A stretch of DNA of 32,701 bases from CAZMNF01 sp964567595 (GTDB lineage Bacteria > Bipolaricaulota > Bipolaricaulia > RBG-16-55-9): assembly GCA_964567595.1 (NCBI GenBank), contig CAZMNF010000020.1, positions 1 through 32,701 on the forward strand. Direction: 5' to 3'. How positions within the stretch are numbered: position 1 is the stretch's first letter; each line of letters starts with the position of its first letter. Position numbers and translations under genes: made by a program. The notes beneath the pieces are model-generated. The model did no database searches. It had not been told where the DNA came from and saw nothing but the letters and a program-made list of their open reading frames with translations. Shown here in pieces: positions 22,085 through 29,912 of this stretch.

Positions 22085-22861
22085 TTGCCAGAACTCAGCA
22101 TCGGCGAATACCAACTCGTCTACAACATCATCTCATTCACGCTCGCCGCAATGCTAGGCAGCCTGCTGTTCTTCGTCCTACGTCGCAACGACGTGGCACC
22201 GCCCTATCGCATCTCGCTGATCATTTCGGCCGTCGTCGTCACCATCGCCGCCTATCACTACGCCCGCATCTTCATCAGTTGGGGCGATGCCTTTGCGCTG
22301 GCCGAAGGCGTCTACGTGCCCACCTCACAAGGCTTCAACGACGCCTATCGGTACGTCGATTGGCTGCTGACGGTGCCGTTGCTCATGGCGGAGCTCGTGT
22401 TGGTGCTGCGCCTGCCCCGCGGCGAGGGACGGTCGCTGCTGACCAAGCTCGTCGTGGCCGCGGCGCTCATGATCGGGCTCGGCTGGCCAGGCGAGGCCAG
22501 TACCCAATTCGGCATCCAGTTGCTCTTCTGGGTCTTGTCGATGATCCCGTTCCTCTACATCATCTACGTGCTCTTCACCGAGCTGACCCGGGCGATCCAG
22601 CGCCAGCCGGAGGGCGCCCAGAGGTTCGTCCGGCTCGCGCGCAACCTCACGGTCGTCGTGTGGCTCTTCTACCCCATCGCCTATCTCTTCCCCTTGGTGG
22701 GGCTTGAGGGCAGCACGGCGGAAGTGGGCCGCCAGGTCGGCTACAGCATCGCCGACGTCACCGCCAAGTGCGCCTTTGGCGTGCTCATCTACTTCATCGC
22801 CAGCGCCAAGTCGCAGGCCGAGGGATGGTTCGAGGAACGCAGCGCCAAGATCAGTTGGTGA
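22085..22861 (+). CDS. Proteorhodopsin-type light-driven proton pump
   Basis: A 258-residue seven-helix microbial rhodopsin. Numbering from the TTG start: helix C is RYVDWLLTVPLLMAEL with D92 (retinal counter-ion and proton acceptor), T96 and E103 (proton donor). This D-T-E triad marks outward proton pumps of the proteorhodopsin/xanthorhodopsin type. H58 in AAYHYARIF matches the helix-B histidine that pairs with the acceptor. Helix G (SIADVTAKCAF) has D224 and the retinal lysine K228. L100, at the spectral-tuning position of helix C, predicts green absorption. TTG 22085 is chosen because GGAGGGG ends seven bases before it. An upstream ATG at 21998 lies inside the promoter palindrome. No retinal-synthesis gene is in the window. 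A hairpin separates it from the next gene. Confidence 0.93.
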   Translation: MPELSIGEYQLVYNIISFTLAAMLGSLLFFVLRRNDVAPPYRISLIISAVVVTIAAYHYARIFISWGDAFALAEGVYVPTSQGFNDAYRYVDWLLTVPLLMAELVLVLRLPRGEGRSLLTKLVVAAALMIGLGWPGEASTQFGIQLLFWVLSMIPFLYIIYVLFTELTRAIQRQPEGAQRFVRLARNLTVVVWLFYPIAYLFPLVGLEGSTAEVGRQVGYSIADVTAKCAFGVLIYFIASAKSQAEGWFEERSAKISW

Positions 22862-22868
22862 GCGCTCT

Positions 22869-22897
22869 GGGTCGGGCGGGGCTTCCCCGCCCGACCC
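22869..22897 (+). terminator. Stem-loop after the rhodopsin gene
   Basis: A perfect 13-bp GC-rich stem (22869-22881 with 22885-22897; GGGTCGGGCGGGG arm) and a 3-base loop begin eight bases after the rhodopsin stop. There is no T-run. It may end or stabilise the transcript and reduce read-through into the DUF4397 gene. Confidence 0.6.
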
Positions 22898-22941
22898 GCT
22901 CTCGCCCCCTGGTGGCAAACGGAGACGAACGGAGGTGCCCC

Positions 22942-23625
22942 ATGCGACGCACGCTGATGCGACTCGTGCCGCTGCTGATGATCGCGACCGCCCTGGTCGG
23001 CGGCGCCACAACCGGAAGCGCGCAAATCTGGCCGGACGTGCGGCTGATCCACGGCGCGTCAGACGTCGGGGCCGTGGACGTCTACGTCAACGGCTTGCGC
23101 ATTTTGAACGACATGGAATTCAGCGGCCATACGGACTACCTGAGTGCGCCGCCGGGCACGCAGAACGTTGAGGTCTTTGCCGACGGGGGCGAAGAGCCGC
23201 TGTTGACCGATCAGTTCGTGATTGAGGGCCAGCAGCGCTACACCGTGGCGTTCCACCGCGATGCCGCGTCCGAGCTGGCCATGAGCGTCTGGACGGACGA
23301 GGTGGGGCGACGGCCGGAGGACCGGTCACGGCTCCGCGTGCTCCATTTGGCTCCAACCCCCGAGCAGATCTCCATCGCCCGGCCGGACGGCCCGGCCCCC
23401 TTTGACAGCGTGACTCACAACGAGGCCACGGGCTACACCTCGGTTCCGTCGGGCCCCCTGACGCTCCGGGTGCGCAACCCAGCCTCCGACGAGACGCTCG
23501 CGGAGACCGAGCGGACGCTGCCCGGCGAGTCGGCCGCCAGCCTGGCGCTGATTCCCGATCCGACGGACGCGACCCTGGACGCCCTCTGGCTCCACGACGC
23601 CGGCCCATGGACCACGACTGACTGA
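22942..23625 (+). CDS. Exported DUF4397-domain protein
   Basis: A 227-residue secreted protein with a signal segment (LVPLLMIATALVGGATTGSAQ) followed by the DUF4397 signature VRLIHGASDVGAVDVYVNG, FSGHTDYLSAPPGTQNVEVF and, in a second half, LRVLHLAPTPEQISIARPDG. DUF4397 proteins are cell-surface or periplasmic beta-sandwich repeats of unknown function. I chose ATG 22942 because GGAGGTG lies four bases upstream. Longer frames to 22768 run back into the rhodopsin gene. It may be co-transcribed with the rhodopsin if the intervening hairpin is leaky. No functional link is established. Confidence 0.85.
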   Translation: MRRTLMRLVPLLMIATALVGGATTGSAQIWPDVRLIHGASDVGAVDVYVNGLRILNDMEFSGHTDYLSAPPGTQNVEVFADGGEEPLLTDQFVIEGQQRYTVAFHRDAASELAMSVWTDEVGRRPEDRSRLRVLHLAPTPEQISIARPDGPAPFDSVTHNEATGYTSVPSGPLTLRVRNPASDETLAETERTLPGESAASLALIPDPTDATLDALWLHDAGPWTTTD

Positions 23626-23660
23626 CCCGAGATATTCCATCGGCTCCCCCCGGCCGATGC

Positions 23661-23684
23661 GGGGCGGGGCGCAAGCTCCGCCCC
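23661..23684 (+). terminator. GC-rich hairpin after the DUF4397 gene
   Basis: GGGGCGGGGC (23661-23670) pairs with GCTCCGCCCC (23675-23684), with one G-U pair and a GCAA tetraloop, 35 bases after the stop. It is followed by a pyrimidine-rich run (CTCCTCCCC) rather than T's. Confidence 0.6.
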
Positions 23685-23713
23685 CTCCTCCCCTCTCCAC
23701 CCGTCACGCTTCC

Positions 23714-23745
23714 TCATGGCCCCCGCCCCTCAGCGGGGGCCATGA
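23714..23745. terminator. Second, perfect stem-loop before the rrf2-feo operon
   Basis: A 13-bp perfect stem (23714-23726 with 23733-23745) around CCCTCA. Its right arm overlaps the first bases of the FNR-type box at 23742, so it could insulate the feo promoter from upstream transcription, and the two features share sequence. Confidence 0.55.
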
Positions 23746-23783
23746 TCCTCGTCATTTGTCGGAGTTCATGATCTCAATATGAT
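23742..23783 (+). promoter_or_regulatory. FNR-type box and -10 of the rrf2-feoB-feoA operon
   Basis: ATGAT-N4-GTCAT (23742-23755) is centred exactly 32 bp before TATGAT (23778-23783), a 5/6 match to the -10 consensus. The predicted leader is about 42 bases. No second box is found 22 bp upstream, where the terminator stem lies. FNR control of ferrous-iron uptake is known in E. coli, so this target is biologically sensible. Confidence 0.6.
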
Positions 23784-23831
23784 GAAAGAGGATGAGGCCA
23801 ATCTTCATTCGCCTTGGGGAGGGAAGCCGGG

Positions 23832-24296
23832 ATGATCTTCACCAAACGAGCCGACTACGGGCTGCGCGCCGCCTTGGAGCTAGCGGCCAGCTACGGCCGC
23901 GACTCGCTGTCGGCGCACCAGATTGCGGAACACAGCAACCTGCCCGAGCCGTTTGTCAAGAAGTTGCTCCAGGACTTGTCGGCCGCGGGCATCGCCCAGT
24001 CGCACCGTGGGCGGTCGGGCGGCTACTCGCTCGCGGACGCGCCCGAGCGGGTCGGGCTGGTCGACGTGCTGAGCGCGTTCGAGGAGCTCGCGCCGGTGCG
24101 CTGTTTGGCCGTCCATGACGACGAGGAGGGGGCCGCCTGCGCGTTGGAGGCCCACGCGACCGACTGCCCCACCCGCGCGGTGTGGGAGCTGATCGACCGT
24201 CGGGTCCGCTCGGCGCTCGACGCGCTGACGCTGGCCGATTTGCTTGGCGTCCTCGACGGCCAAGCGCTGAAGCTGGATGTGGTTGTCCATGGCTAG
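23832..24296 (+). CDS. Rrf2-family transcriptional regulator
   Basis: A 154-residue Rrf2 protein (IscR/NsrR/RirA group). The N-terminal winged helix MIFTKRADYGLRAALELA, IAEHSNLPEPFVKKLLQDLSAAGI and SHRGRSGGYSLA is typical. Three cysteines, C91, C103 and C112, lie where Rrf2 sensors bind an Fe-S cluster, but the spacing C-x11-C-x8-C is wider than in NsrR or IscR as I know them. GGGGAGGGAA precedes ATG 23832. The stop lies inside the start of feoB, so it is likely an iron- or cluster-sensing regulator of this operon. The ligand is inferred. Confidence 0.88.
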   Translation: MIFTKRADYGLRAALELAASYGRDSLSAHQIAEHSNLPEPFVKKLLQDLSAAGIAQSHRGRSGGYSLADAPERVGLVDVLSAFEELAPVRCLAVHDDEEGAACALEAHATDCPTRAVWELIDRRVRSALDALTLADLLGVLDGQALKLDVVVHG

Positions 24297-26406
24297 CATG
24301 GTCCAGCCGACGGGCACCGCCGCTCGCACGCTGGCGCTCATGGGACCTCCCAACGTCGGCAAGAGCGCTGTGTTCGCCCAAATGACGGGCCGATACGCGG
24401 TCTGCTCCAACTATCCGGGCACGACCGTCGAGCTGTTCTGTGGCCTGGCCCATCGCGAGGATGGCGATTGGTCCGTCGTCGACTCGCCCGGCGTCGTCGA
24501 CCTGACCTCCTCCCGAGAGGACGAGCAGGTCAGCCGCGACGTGGCGTTGTTCGGCCACGCGGACGTCGTCGTCCAGGTCGCCGACGCCAAGAACCTCGAA
24601 CGCGATCTGGTCCTGACGGCCCAACTCGCCGAGCTCGGGGCGCCGGTCGTGCTGGATCTGAACATGGCCGATGAGCGTCGCTCGCTCGGGCTCTGGCCCG
24701 CGAGCGAGGAGCTAGGCGCTCAATTGGGCATCCCCGTCGTGGAGACGGTCGCGCCGCGCGGCGAGGGCATGGGCACCTTGGACGCGGCGATCGCCGAGGC
24801 ACGCGTGCCGGAGCTGACGGTCGACTACGGCCCCGCCATTGAACGGGTCATCGAACGGCTCGAGGCCGAGCTGGACCCAGTGATGGATGCCGGCGACGGC
24901 GCCGAGGCCGCCGAGCTCGGGGCGGCTTCGGCGCCCGCCGACGGCTGCCACGGCGGCGGCTGTGGGTTGGCCACGGGCTGCCGCGGCCCGATCAGCGCCG
25001 CGCCGCGCGGGGTCGCCGCGCTGTTGCTGTCGCTCGCCGCGGAGGACGCTGGGGCATTGCTAAGCCGCATGGAGCTCTCGCCCGAGCGCCGCGACCGGGT
25101 GGATCGCATCCTGGCCGCCACCCGTCAGGCGATGCCGCACCTCGCTTACGACATGGCCCTCGCCCGCCGGCGCGCGGTGGAGACGCTCTTGGCCTCGCTG
25201 GCGGCCTCGGACGAGGCGGCCGCCGATGCCGCCCCGCCGAGCGCACGCCCGACCGGACCGCCCCCCTGGACGGATCGACTGGCCCGTTGGACCGTCCATC
25301 CCGTCGGCGGCGTGCTGATCCTGTTGGCGGTCCTCTACCTCGTGTATCAGTTTGTGGGCGTCCTCGGCGCCCAGGTGCTCGTGGAATGGTTTGAGGGGAC
25401 GCTCTTCGGCGACCACATCAACCCGGCGATCGCGGCGCTGTTCGAGCAGTACGTGCCCGTGCCGTTGTTGCGGGAGCTGTTCGTCGGCGAGTTCGGCATC
25501 ATCACCATGGCGATCACCTACTCCGTGGCGCTGATCCTGCCCATCGTGACGACGTTCTTCCTCGCGTTCGGGGTTCTGGAGGATTCAGGCTATTTTGCCA
25601 GACTGGCTGTCATGGCCCACCGCACGTTCCGCAAGATGGGCCTGAGCGGCCAGGCCGTGCTGCCCATGATCCTCGGGCTCGGCTGCGACACCATGGCGAC
25701 GGTGACAACCCGGACGCTCGAGACCGGGCGCGAGCGGGTCATCGCGACGCTGTTGCTGGCCTTGGCCGTGCCCTGCTCGGCCCAGATGGCCGTGTTGCTG
25801 GCCATGGGCGCGGCGATCTCGCCCTGGGTGCTCGTCGGCGTCCTCGGCATCGCCGGCGCAGAAATCTTACTCGTGGGCCGATTGGCGGCGAAGGTTCTGC
25901 CTGGCGAGTCGGCGCCGTTCGTGCTGGAGCTGCCGCCGCTGCGCCGCCCCCAAGCGCGCAACATCCTCGCCAAGACCCGTCTCCGACTGCAGTGGTACGT
26001 AACGGAAGTGATTCCGCTGTTCGTGATCGGCACGCTCGTGCTGTTCGGGCTGGACAAGGCCGGAATCTTGGCGTTCTTGCAGGACGCCTTGCGCCCGATC
26101 GTCGTCGGCCTGCTGGATCTGCCCGCCGACGCGGCCCGGGCGTTCATCATGGGCTTTTTCCGCCGCGATTACGGGGCGGCCGGCCTGTTTGAGCTCCAAC
26201 AAGCGGGCGGGCTGACCGGGATCCAAGTCCTGGTCAGCCTCACGGTCATCACGCTGTTTGTGCCCTGCATTGCCAATTTGCTCGTGATCATCAAGGAACG
26301 CGGCTGGCGCATTGCCACCGGCATCGTGGTCTTCGTCATCCCCTACGCGGTGCTGACGGGCACGCTGCTCAACTGGATCGTCCGTGCCTTCGGAGGAGGA
26401 TCGTAA
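24277..26406 (+). CDS. feoB: Ferrous iron transport protein B with a Cys/His insertion
   Basis: A 709-residue GTPase-permease that imports Fe2+. G1 GPPNVGKS is at residues 23-30, YPGTTVE supplies G2, DSPG is G3 at 69-72 and NMAD is G4 at 129-132. The C-terminal membrane domain includes VALILPIVTTFFLAFGVLEDSGYFARLA, MILGLGCDTMATVTTRTLE and ALAVPCSAQMAVLLAMG, with the conserved cysteines of FeoB gates. Between the G domain and the membrane part is C223-H-G-G-G-C228 with C234, a possible metal site that I do not recall as standard. Starts at 24277, 24289 and 24298 are all in frame and none has a strong ribosome site. All overlap rrf2. Confidence 0.92.
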   Translation: MWLSMASMVQPTGTAARTLALMGPPNVGKSAVFAQMTGRYAVCSNYPGTTVELFCGLAHREDGDWSVVDSPGVVDLTSSREDEQVSRDVALFGHADVVVQVADAKNLERDLVLTAQLAELGAPVVLDLNMADERRSLGLWPASEELGAQLGIPVVETVAPRGEGMGTLDAAIAEARVPELTVDYGPAIERVIERLEAELDPVMDAGDGAEAAELGAASAPADGCHGGGCGLATGCRGPISAAPRGVAALLLSLAAEDAGALLSRMELSPERRDRVDRILAATRQAMPHLAYDMALARRRAVETLLASLAASDEAAADAAPPSARPTGPPPWTDRLARWTVHPVGGVLILLAVLYLVYQFVGVLGAQVLVEWFEGTLFGDHINPAIAALFEQYVPVPLLRELFVGEFGIITMAITYSVALILPIVTTFFLAFGVLEDSGYFARLAVMAHRTFRKMGLSGQAVLPMILGLGCDTMATVTTRTLETGRERVIATLLLALAVPCSAQMAVLLAMGAAISPWVLVGVLGIAGAEILLVGRLAAKVLPGESAPFVLELPPLRRPQARNILAKTRLRLQWYVTEVIPLFVIGTLVLFGLDKAGILAFLQDALRPIVVGLLDLPADAARAFIMGFFRRDYGAAGLFELQQAGGLTGIQVLVSLTVITLFVPCIANLLVIIKERGWRIATGIVVFVIPYAVLTGTLLNWIVRAFGGGS

Positions 26407-26910
26407 ATGACGACCACCGTGATCTGTCCCCTGTGCCGCAGCACGCTGGACCCGGACGCGCAGGCCCGGGCCTGCCGGCACTGTCCCCTGCATCATTTGA
26501 CGGAAGGATGCGCGCTCCGGATGATCCGCTGTTCCGTGTGCGGCTACCACAGCTTCGCCACCGAAGTCGAGGAGATCGCGGACGGTGCAGAGACTACCGA
26601 CGCGGAGCAACGGGAACGTATCCCCGATACGGCCCCCGCCTCGCCCGCCCCGACGGCCGCGACCGCGGTCGAGCGCCGGCTTGACGAGCTTCCGAGCGCC
26701 GGCAACGCGGTCGTGACCGGGTTCAACGGCCTGAGCGAGCGGGCCACCCGGCGGCTGATGGCCTACGGGCTGGTTCCCGGCGCCCGCGTCACGCTGCTGC
26801 AACGCCGGCCGGCCTACATCCTGCGCGTGGGTCAGTCCGAGCTGGCGCTGGAGGCGGAAATCGCCGCCTCGGTCCACGTTGAGGCGTTGCCCGGAGGCGA
26901 TCGTCGATGA
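26407..26910 (+). CDS. feoA: FeoA-domain protein with N-terminal zinc ribbon
   Basis: A 167-residue cytoplasmic protein. The first 50 residues hold CPLC, CRHC, a further cysteine in EGCALR, and CSVC, a double C-x-x-C arrangement expected to bind zinc or iron. After an acidic, Ala/Pro-rich linker, residues about 95-160 form the SH3-like FeoA domain (FNGLSERATRRLMAYGLVPGARVTLLQR, ELALEAEIAASVHVE), which works with FeoB. GGAGGAGG lies just before the ATG and only a TAA separates it from feoB. Ordinary FeoA is about 75 residues, so the ribbon is an addition that might sense iron or redox state. From its end to 27164 I see no supported gene. Confidence 0.87.
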   Translation: MTTTVICPLCRSTLDPDAQARACRHCPLHHLTEGCALRMIRCSVCGYHSFATEVEEIADGAETTDAEQRERIPDTAPASPAPTAATAVERRLDELPSAGNAVVTGFNGLSERATRRLMAYGLVPGARVTLLQRRPAYILRVGQSELALEAEIAASVHVEALPGGDRR

Positions 26911-27164
26911 GGCCTTCCCCATCACTGACTTGCCGACGCTGACCCGCTCCATTGCTGACAGCTAGCTCGAGCTGCTCGGCAACGCGGGGAACTCCCCATC
27001 CCCGGATCGAGGCGCTGCGGGCGATCCAGCGGAACCACCGTCGCCTCGACGCCCGCTCTACGCGCTGGAGACCGATCGCGACAAGGTCGTCGCGGGCGAC
27101 GGATGGGAGGACAGCCGGGAAGCCGCGGATCGCGCCATGCTATGTGCTCGGTCCGCGCCGGGGC

Positions 27165-29135
27165 TTAGGCGCTGCGCTCCGACGCGGCGGAGGCGCGCTC
27201 GAGCGGCATGCCGTCCAGGGCCGCGCGAAAGGCGCGGCCGTAGGGCTTGGTGACGATGCGCTCGTCCAGGACGTGTAACTCGCCGGCGTCGTCGTGGCGC
27301 CGAATGAGCCGGCCGGCTCCCTGGCGAAAGCGGAGCACCGCGCGGGGCAGCAGATAGTCGCGGAACGCGTGGCCGCCTTCGGCCTCGATGGCGGCCACGC
27401 GGGCCTGTTCGATGGGATGGGAGGGTGCCTCGAAGGGCAGCCGCACGATCGTTACCGTCCGCAAGCCGGGACAGTCGAAGCCGGACCAGAACGACTCCAA
27501 CCCGAAAAGTGCCGCGTGTTCGGCCTCACGGAACTGGCGCACGAGCTCGTCGCGGCCCAACTCGTCCTGACACAACAGCCGACACGACGCGGGGAGCCGA
27601 TCGCGCAGACGCTCCGCGCACGCCTCCAGGTCGCGCCGCGCCGTGAACAGCACCAGATGATGGCCGTACGCTTCGACAATGGCGCGCAGTTCCTCGGCGA
27701 GCTGCCGTTGGTACGCCTCCGTGCGCTGCCCGCGTCCTGGCGGGGCCAGCTCGTGCACAACAGCCCGCGACTGCGAGGGATCGAAGACGGGCGGCAGCGC
27801 CGCGGCTTTTCCGGAAAAGCCCGTCATGCGCCGAATCAAATCCAGACCGTCGTCGCTGCCGTCCATGAGCGTCGCCGACGTCAACAGCGTCGCCTCGTGG
27901 CGAATGTAGAGGTGCTCGGCCAGCCACTCGCCCGGATACAACGGCGTCCGCTGCAGCGTCGGGTTGGATTCGGTCTCCAGCCAGGCGACGTGATCGGGGT
28001 CCGTCTCGGTGGCCTGGTCCAACGTCCGCGCGTGCTGGCGGAACTCCTGGATGAGCGTCTTGAGCGCGAGCGCCCGCTGGGCGTCCGGGCCGGGATCGAC
28101 GAGGACGTCCAACTGTCGATCGAGCAAGTTCTCCTCGCGCGCCGCGTCCAGCGCCACGTCAGCGGCCTCCTCGCAGCAGCGCGCCAACCGGGCAAGGCTC
28201 TCCGCAAAGCGTGGGCTCTGGGCCTCGTCCAACAGCACGGTCGAGCCGTCCCGTTCGGCCTCGGCGGCGATCCATTCCCAGGCCTCGCGGATCTGGCGCT
28301 TCAGCCCGTCGACGTCCTGGACGACGTTGGGGGCCCCCGCTAAAAGCCCTTCGTGGCGCGTGCCCTCTGAGCGGGCCAAGCTCGAGAGTTGGCGCTGCAG
28401 GCCGGCCGTGCTGACGCGGTTGGCTAGCACGTTCATCGCCGCCTCGCCGAGCGCGTGCGCCTCGTCGATCACCAGCAGCTCCGCCGGGGGCAACAACGAC
28501 GTGACCAGGCCGTACAGCAGTAAATGGTGGTTGCACACGATCACCTGGGCCTCGTCCCAGCGGGCGCGATGCTCGAAGTAGAAGCAGTCCTCGTAGAAGC
28601 GGCACTGCGCCTTGATGCAGTCGTCGGGGCTGGCCTGGATTGAGCGCCAAGCCTTGCCGGCTTCCGTCGTGCCCAGCTGCGGCGCGAGGCGACTGAGGGC
28701 CTCGTCGCGCTCGCCCGTGTCGGTGGATTGGGCCCAAGTCTCCAGGGCCTCAACGGCCTTGGGCTCCAAGGGCAAGCTCTGCATGCGCTCGGCCAGCTTC
28801 AGCTTGCAGGCGAAGTTGCCGTACCCCTTTGCCAGGGCCCAGTCCGTGGGCAGAACGCGATGGAGCGCGGGAAGATCTTTGTGGATGAGCTGGTTCTGCA
28901 GCGCGATGGAGCGCGTCGCCACGATGACCCGCTTGCCCGAGCGGATCGCCGGAATGAGATACCCGAACGATTTGCCACTGCCGGTTGGGGCTTCAATGGC
29001 GACGTCCCGATGGCGCTCGATGGCGCTGGCCCACAGCTTGACGAACTCCTCTTGCGTGGGGCGGCGCTCGAAACCATCCAGGCTCGACTCAAGGTCGCCG
29101 AGCGTCGCCTGGGCGCGGTCGTGGAGGTCGGCCAT
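27165..29135 (-). CDS. DinG/XPD-type ATP-dependent DNA helicase
   Basis: A 656-residue superfamily 2 helicase. Motif I is EAPTGSGKS, VATRSIALQNQL is motif Ia, VIDEAH is the DEAH box, WSGFDCPG lies in the second RecA domain and QGAGRLIRR is motif VI. Between motifs I and II, cysteines in GNFAC, DDC, AQC and EDC match the four ligands of the [4Fe-4S] cluster of XPD/DinG helicases. CNHHLLLYGL is also typical. It probably unwinds damaged or R-loop DNA 5' to 3'. ATG 29135 is used. GTG 29138 would add one residue, and neither has a clear ribosome site. It is divergent from the peroxiredoxin-like gene. Confidence 0.88.
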   Translation of the reverse strand: MADLHDRAQATLGDLESSLDGFERRPTQEEFVKLWASAIERHRDVAIEAPTGSGKSFGYLIPAIRSGKRVIVATRSIALQNQLIHKDLPALHRVLPTDWALAKGYGNFACKLKLAERMQSLPLEPKAVEALETWAQSTDTGERDEALSRLAPQLGTTEAGKAWRSIQASPDDCIKAQCRFYEDCFYFEHRARWDEAQVIVCNHHLLLYGLVTSLLPPAELLVIDEAHALGEAAMNVLANRVSTAGLQRQLSSLARSEGTRHEGLLAGAPNVVQDVDGLKRQIREAWEWIAAEAERDGSTVLLDEAQSPRFAESLARLARCCEEAADVALDAAREENLLDRQLDVLVDPGPDAQRALALKTLIQEFRQHARTLDQATETDPDHVAWLETESNPTLQRTPLYPGEWLAEHLYIRHEATLLTSATLMDGSDDGLDLIRRMTGFSGKAAALPPVFDPSQSRAVVHELAPPGRGQRTEAYQRQLAEELRAIVEAYGHHLVLFTARRDLEACAERLRDRLPASCRLLCQDELGRDELVRQFREAEHAALFGLESFWSGFDCPGLRTVTIVRLPFEAPSHPIEQARVAAIEAEGGHAFRDYLLPRAVLRFRQGAGRLIRRHDDAGELHVLDERIVTKPYGRAFRAALDGMPLERASAASERSA

Positions 29136-29295
29136 CACGGGCCATCATAGCACCCCGACGACCTCCCTTGCAGGGCCGCCGTCGATCCGCCTCGTAAGGG
29201 CGCTTACGGCCGTGAGCAACGCGATTCCCTAGAATAGGCCACGCTACGCGAACCGATCCAGCCAGAGTTCGATCCGTTGAAGGAGGGAATCGCCC

Positions 29296-29817
29296 ATGAT
29301 CAAGCCGCAGCAGCCGACGCCCGAGATGACGGTCCAGACCCTCGATGGCGCGACGTGGACGCTGTCGGAGCAGACCCCGGAGAACTTTTCGCTCATCGTC
29401 GTCTATCGCGGGCTCCATTGCCCCGTCTGTCGGGGATACCTGCGTGACATCGACCGCCACGTCGGCGAGCTCGCCGAGCGCAGCGTCGACGCCATTGCCG
29501 TCAGCAGCGACCCAGCGGACCGAGCGCTCGAGACCCAACAGAAGTGGGAACTCTCCCATCTGCAGCTCGGCTACGGGCTGGATCTTGACACCGCCCGCGA
29601 GTGGGGCCTGTTCATCTCCAGCGGCAAAGGGGAGAGCGGCGGCGTCGCGGAACCCGATCGCTTCCCCGAGCCGGGGCTGTTCCTGGTCAAGCCGGACGGG
29701 ACGCTCTACATGGGCGTCTGGAACACGATGCCCTTCGCCCGGCCGCAGATCAAGGACGTCCTAATGGGCCTCGACTTCGTGCTGGAGCACGACTACCCGG
29801 CCCGCGGCGAGGCCTAA
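29296..29817 (+). CDS. Peroxiredoxin-like (AhpC/TSA family) protein
   Basis: A 173-residue thioredoxin-fold protein with the active-site segment VVYRGLHCPVCRGYLRDI, cysteines C42 and C45. The C-P-V-C pair is typical of the peroxiredoxin-like subgroup rather than of classical 2-Cys AhpC, which has T-x-x-C. FLVKPDGTLYMGVWNTMPFARP is the conserved C-terminal region. It probably reduces peroxides or thiol substrates. GAAGGAGGG precedes ATG 29296. Upstream, TAGAAT (29230-29235) may be a -10, and GTAAG-N4-CTTAC (29194-29207) is a small palindrome that could be an operator. No FNR-type box is seen. Confidence 0.85.
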   Translation: MIKPQQPTPEMTVQTLDGATWTLSEQTPENFSLIVVYRGLHCPVCRGYLRDIDRHVGELAERSVDAIAVSSDPADRALETQQKWELSHLQLGYGLDLDTAREWGLFISSGKGESGGVAEPDRFPEPGLFLVKPDGTLYMGVWNTMPFARPQIKDVLMGLDFVLEHDYPARGEA

Positions 29818-29852
29818 CGGGCACCGCGTCCACGGACATTTGAAGAGTTGAC

Positions 29853-29912
29853 GACGCCGGCCTGGGCAGAAACCGGGCGAGGACCTGTCAGGGACCGTCC
29901 GAGGCCGGCGTC
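29853..29912. repeat. 11-bp inverted repeat between convergent genes
   Basis: GACGCCGGCCT (29853-29863) and AGGCCGGCGTC (29902-29912) are perfect complements 38 bases apart. The right arm lies in the last codons of the Memo-like gene, so the hairpin could terminate the peroxiredoxin-like transcript. No T-run. Confidence 0.4.

Noticed and set aside
26911..27164. Possible gene remnant downstream of feoA
   Set aside because: A frame containing LYALETDRDKVVAGDGW reads somewhat protein-like but is broken by a TAG, has no start or ribosome site, and I recognise no family.
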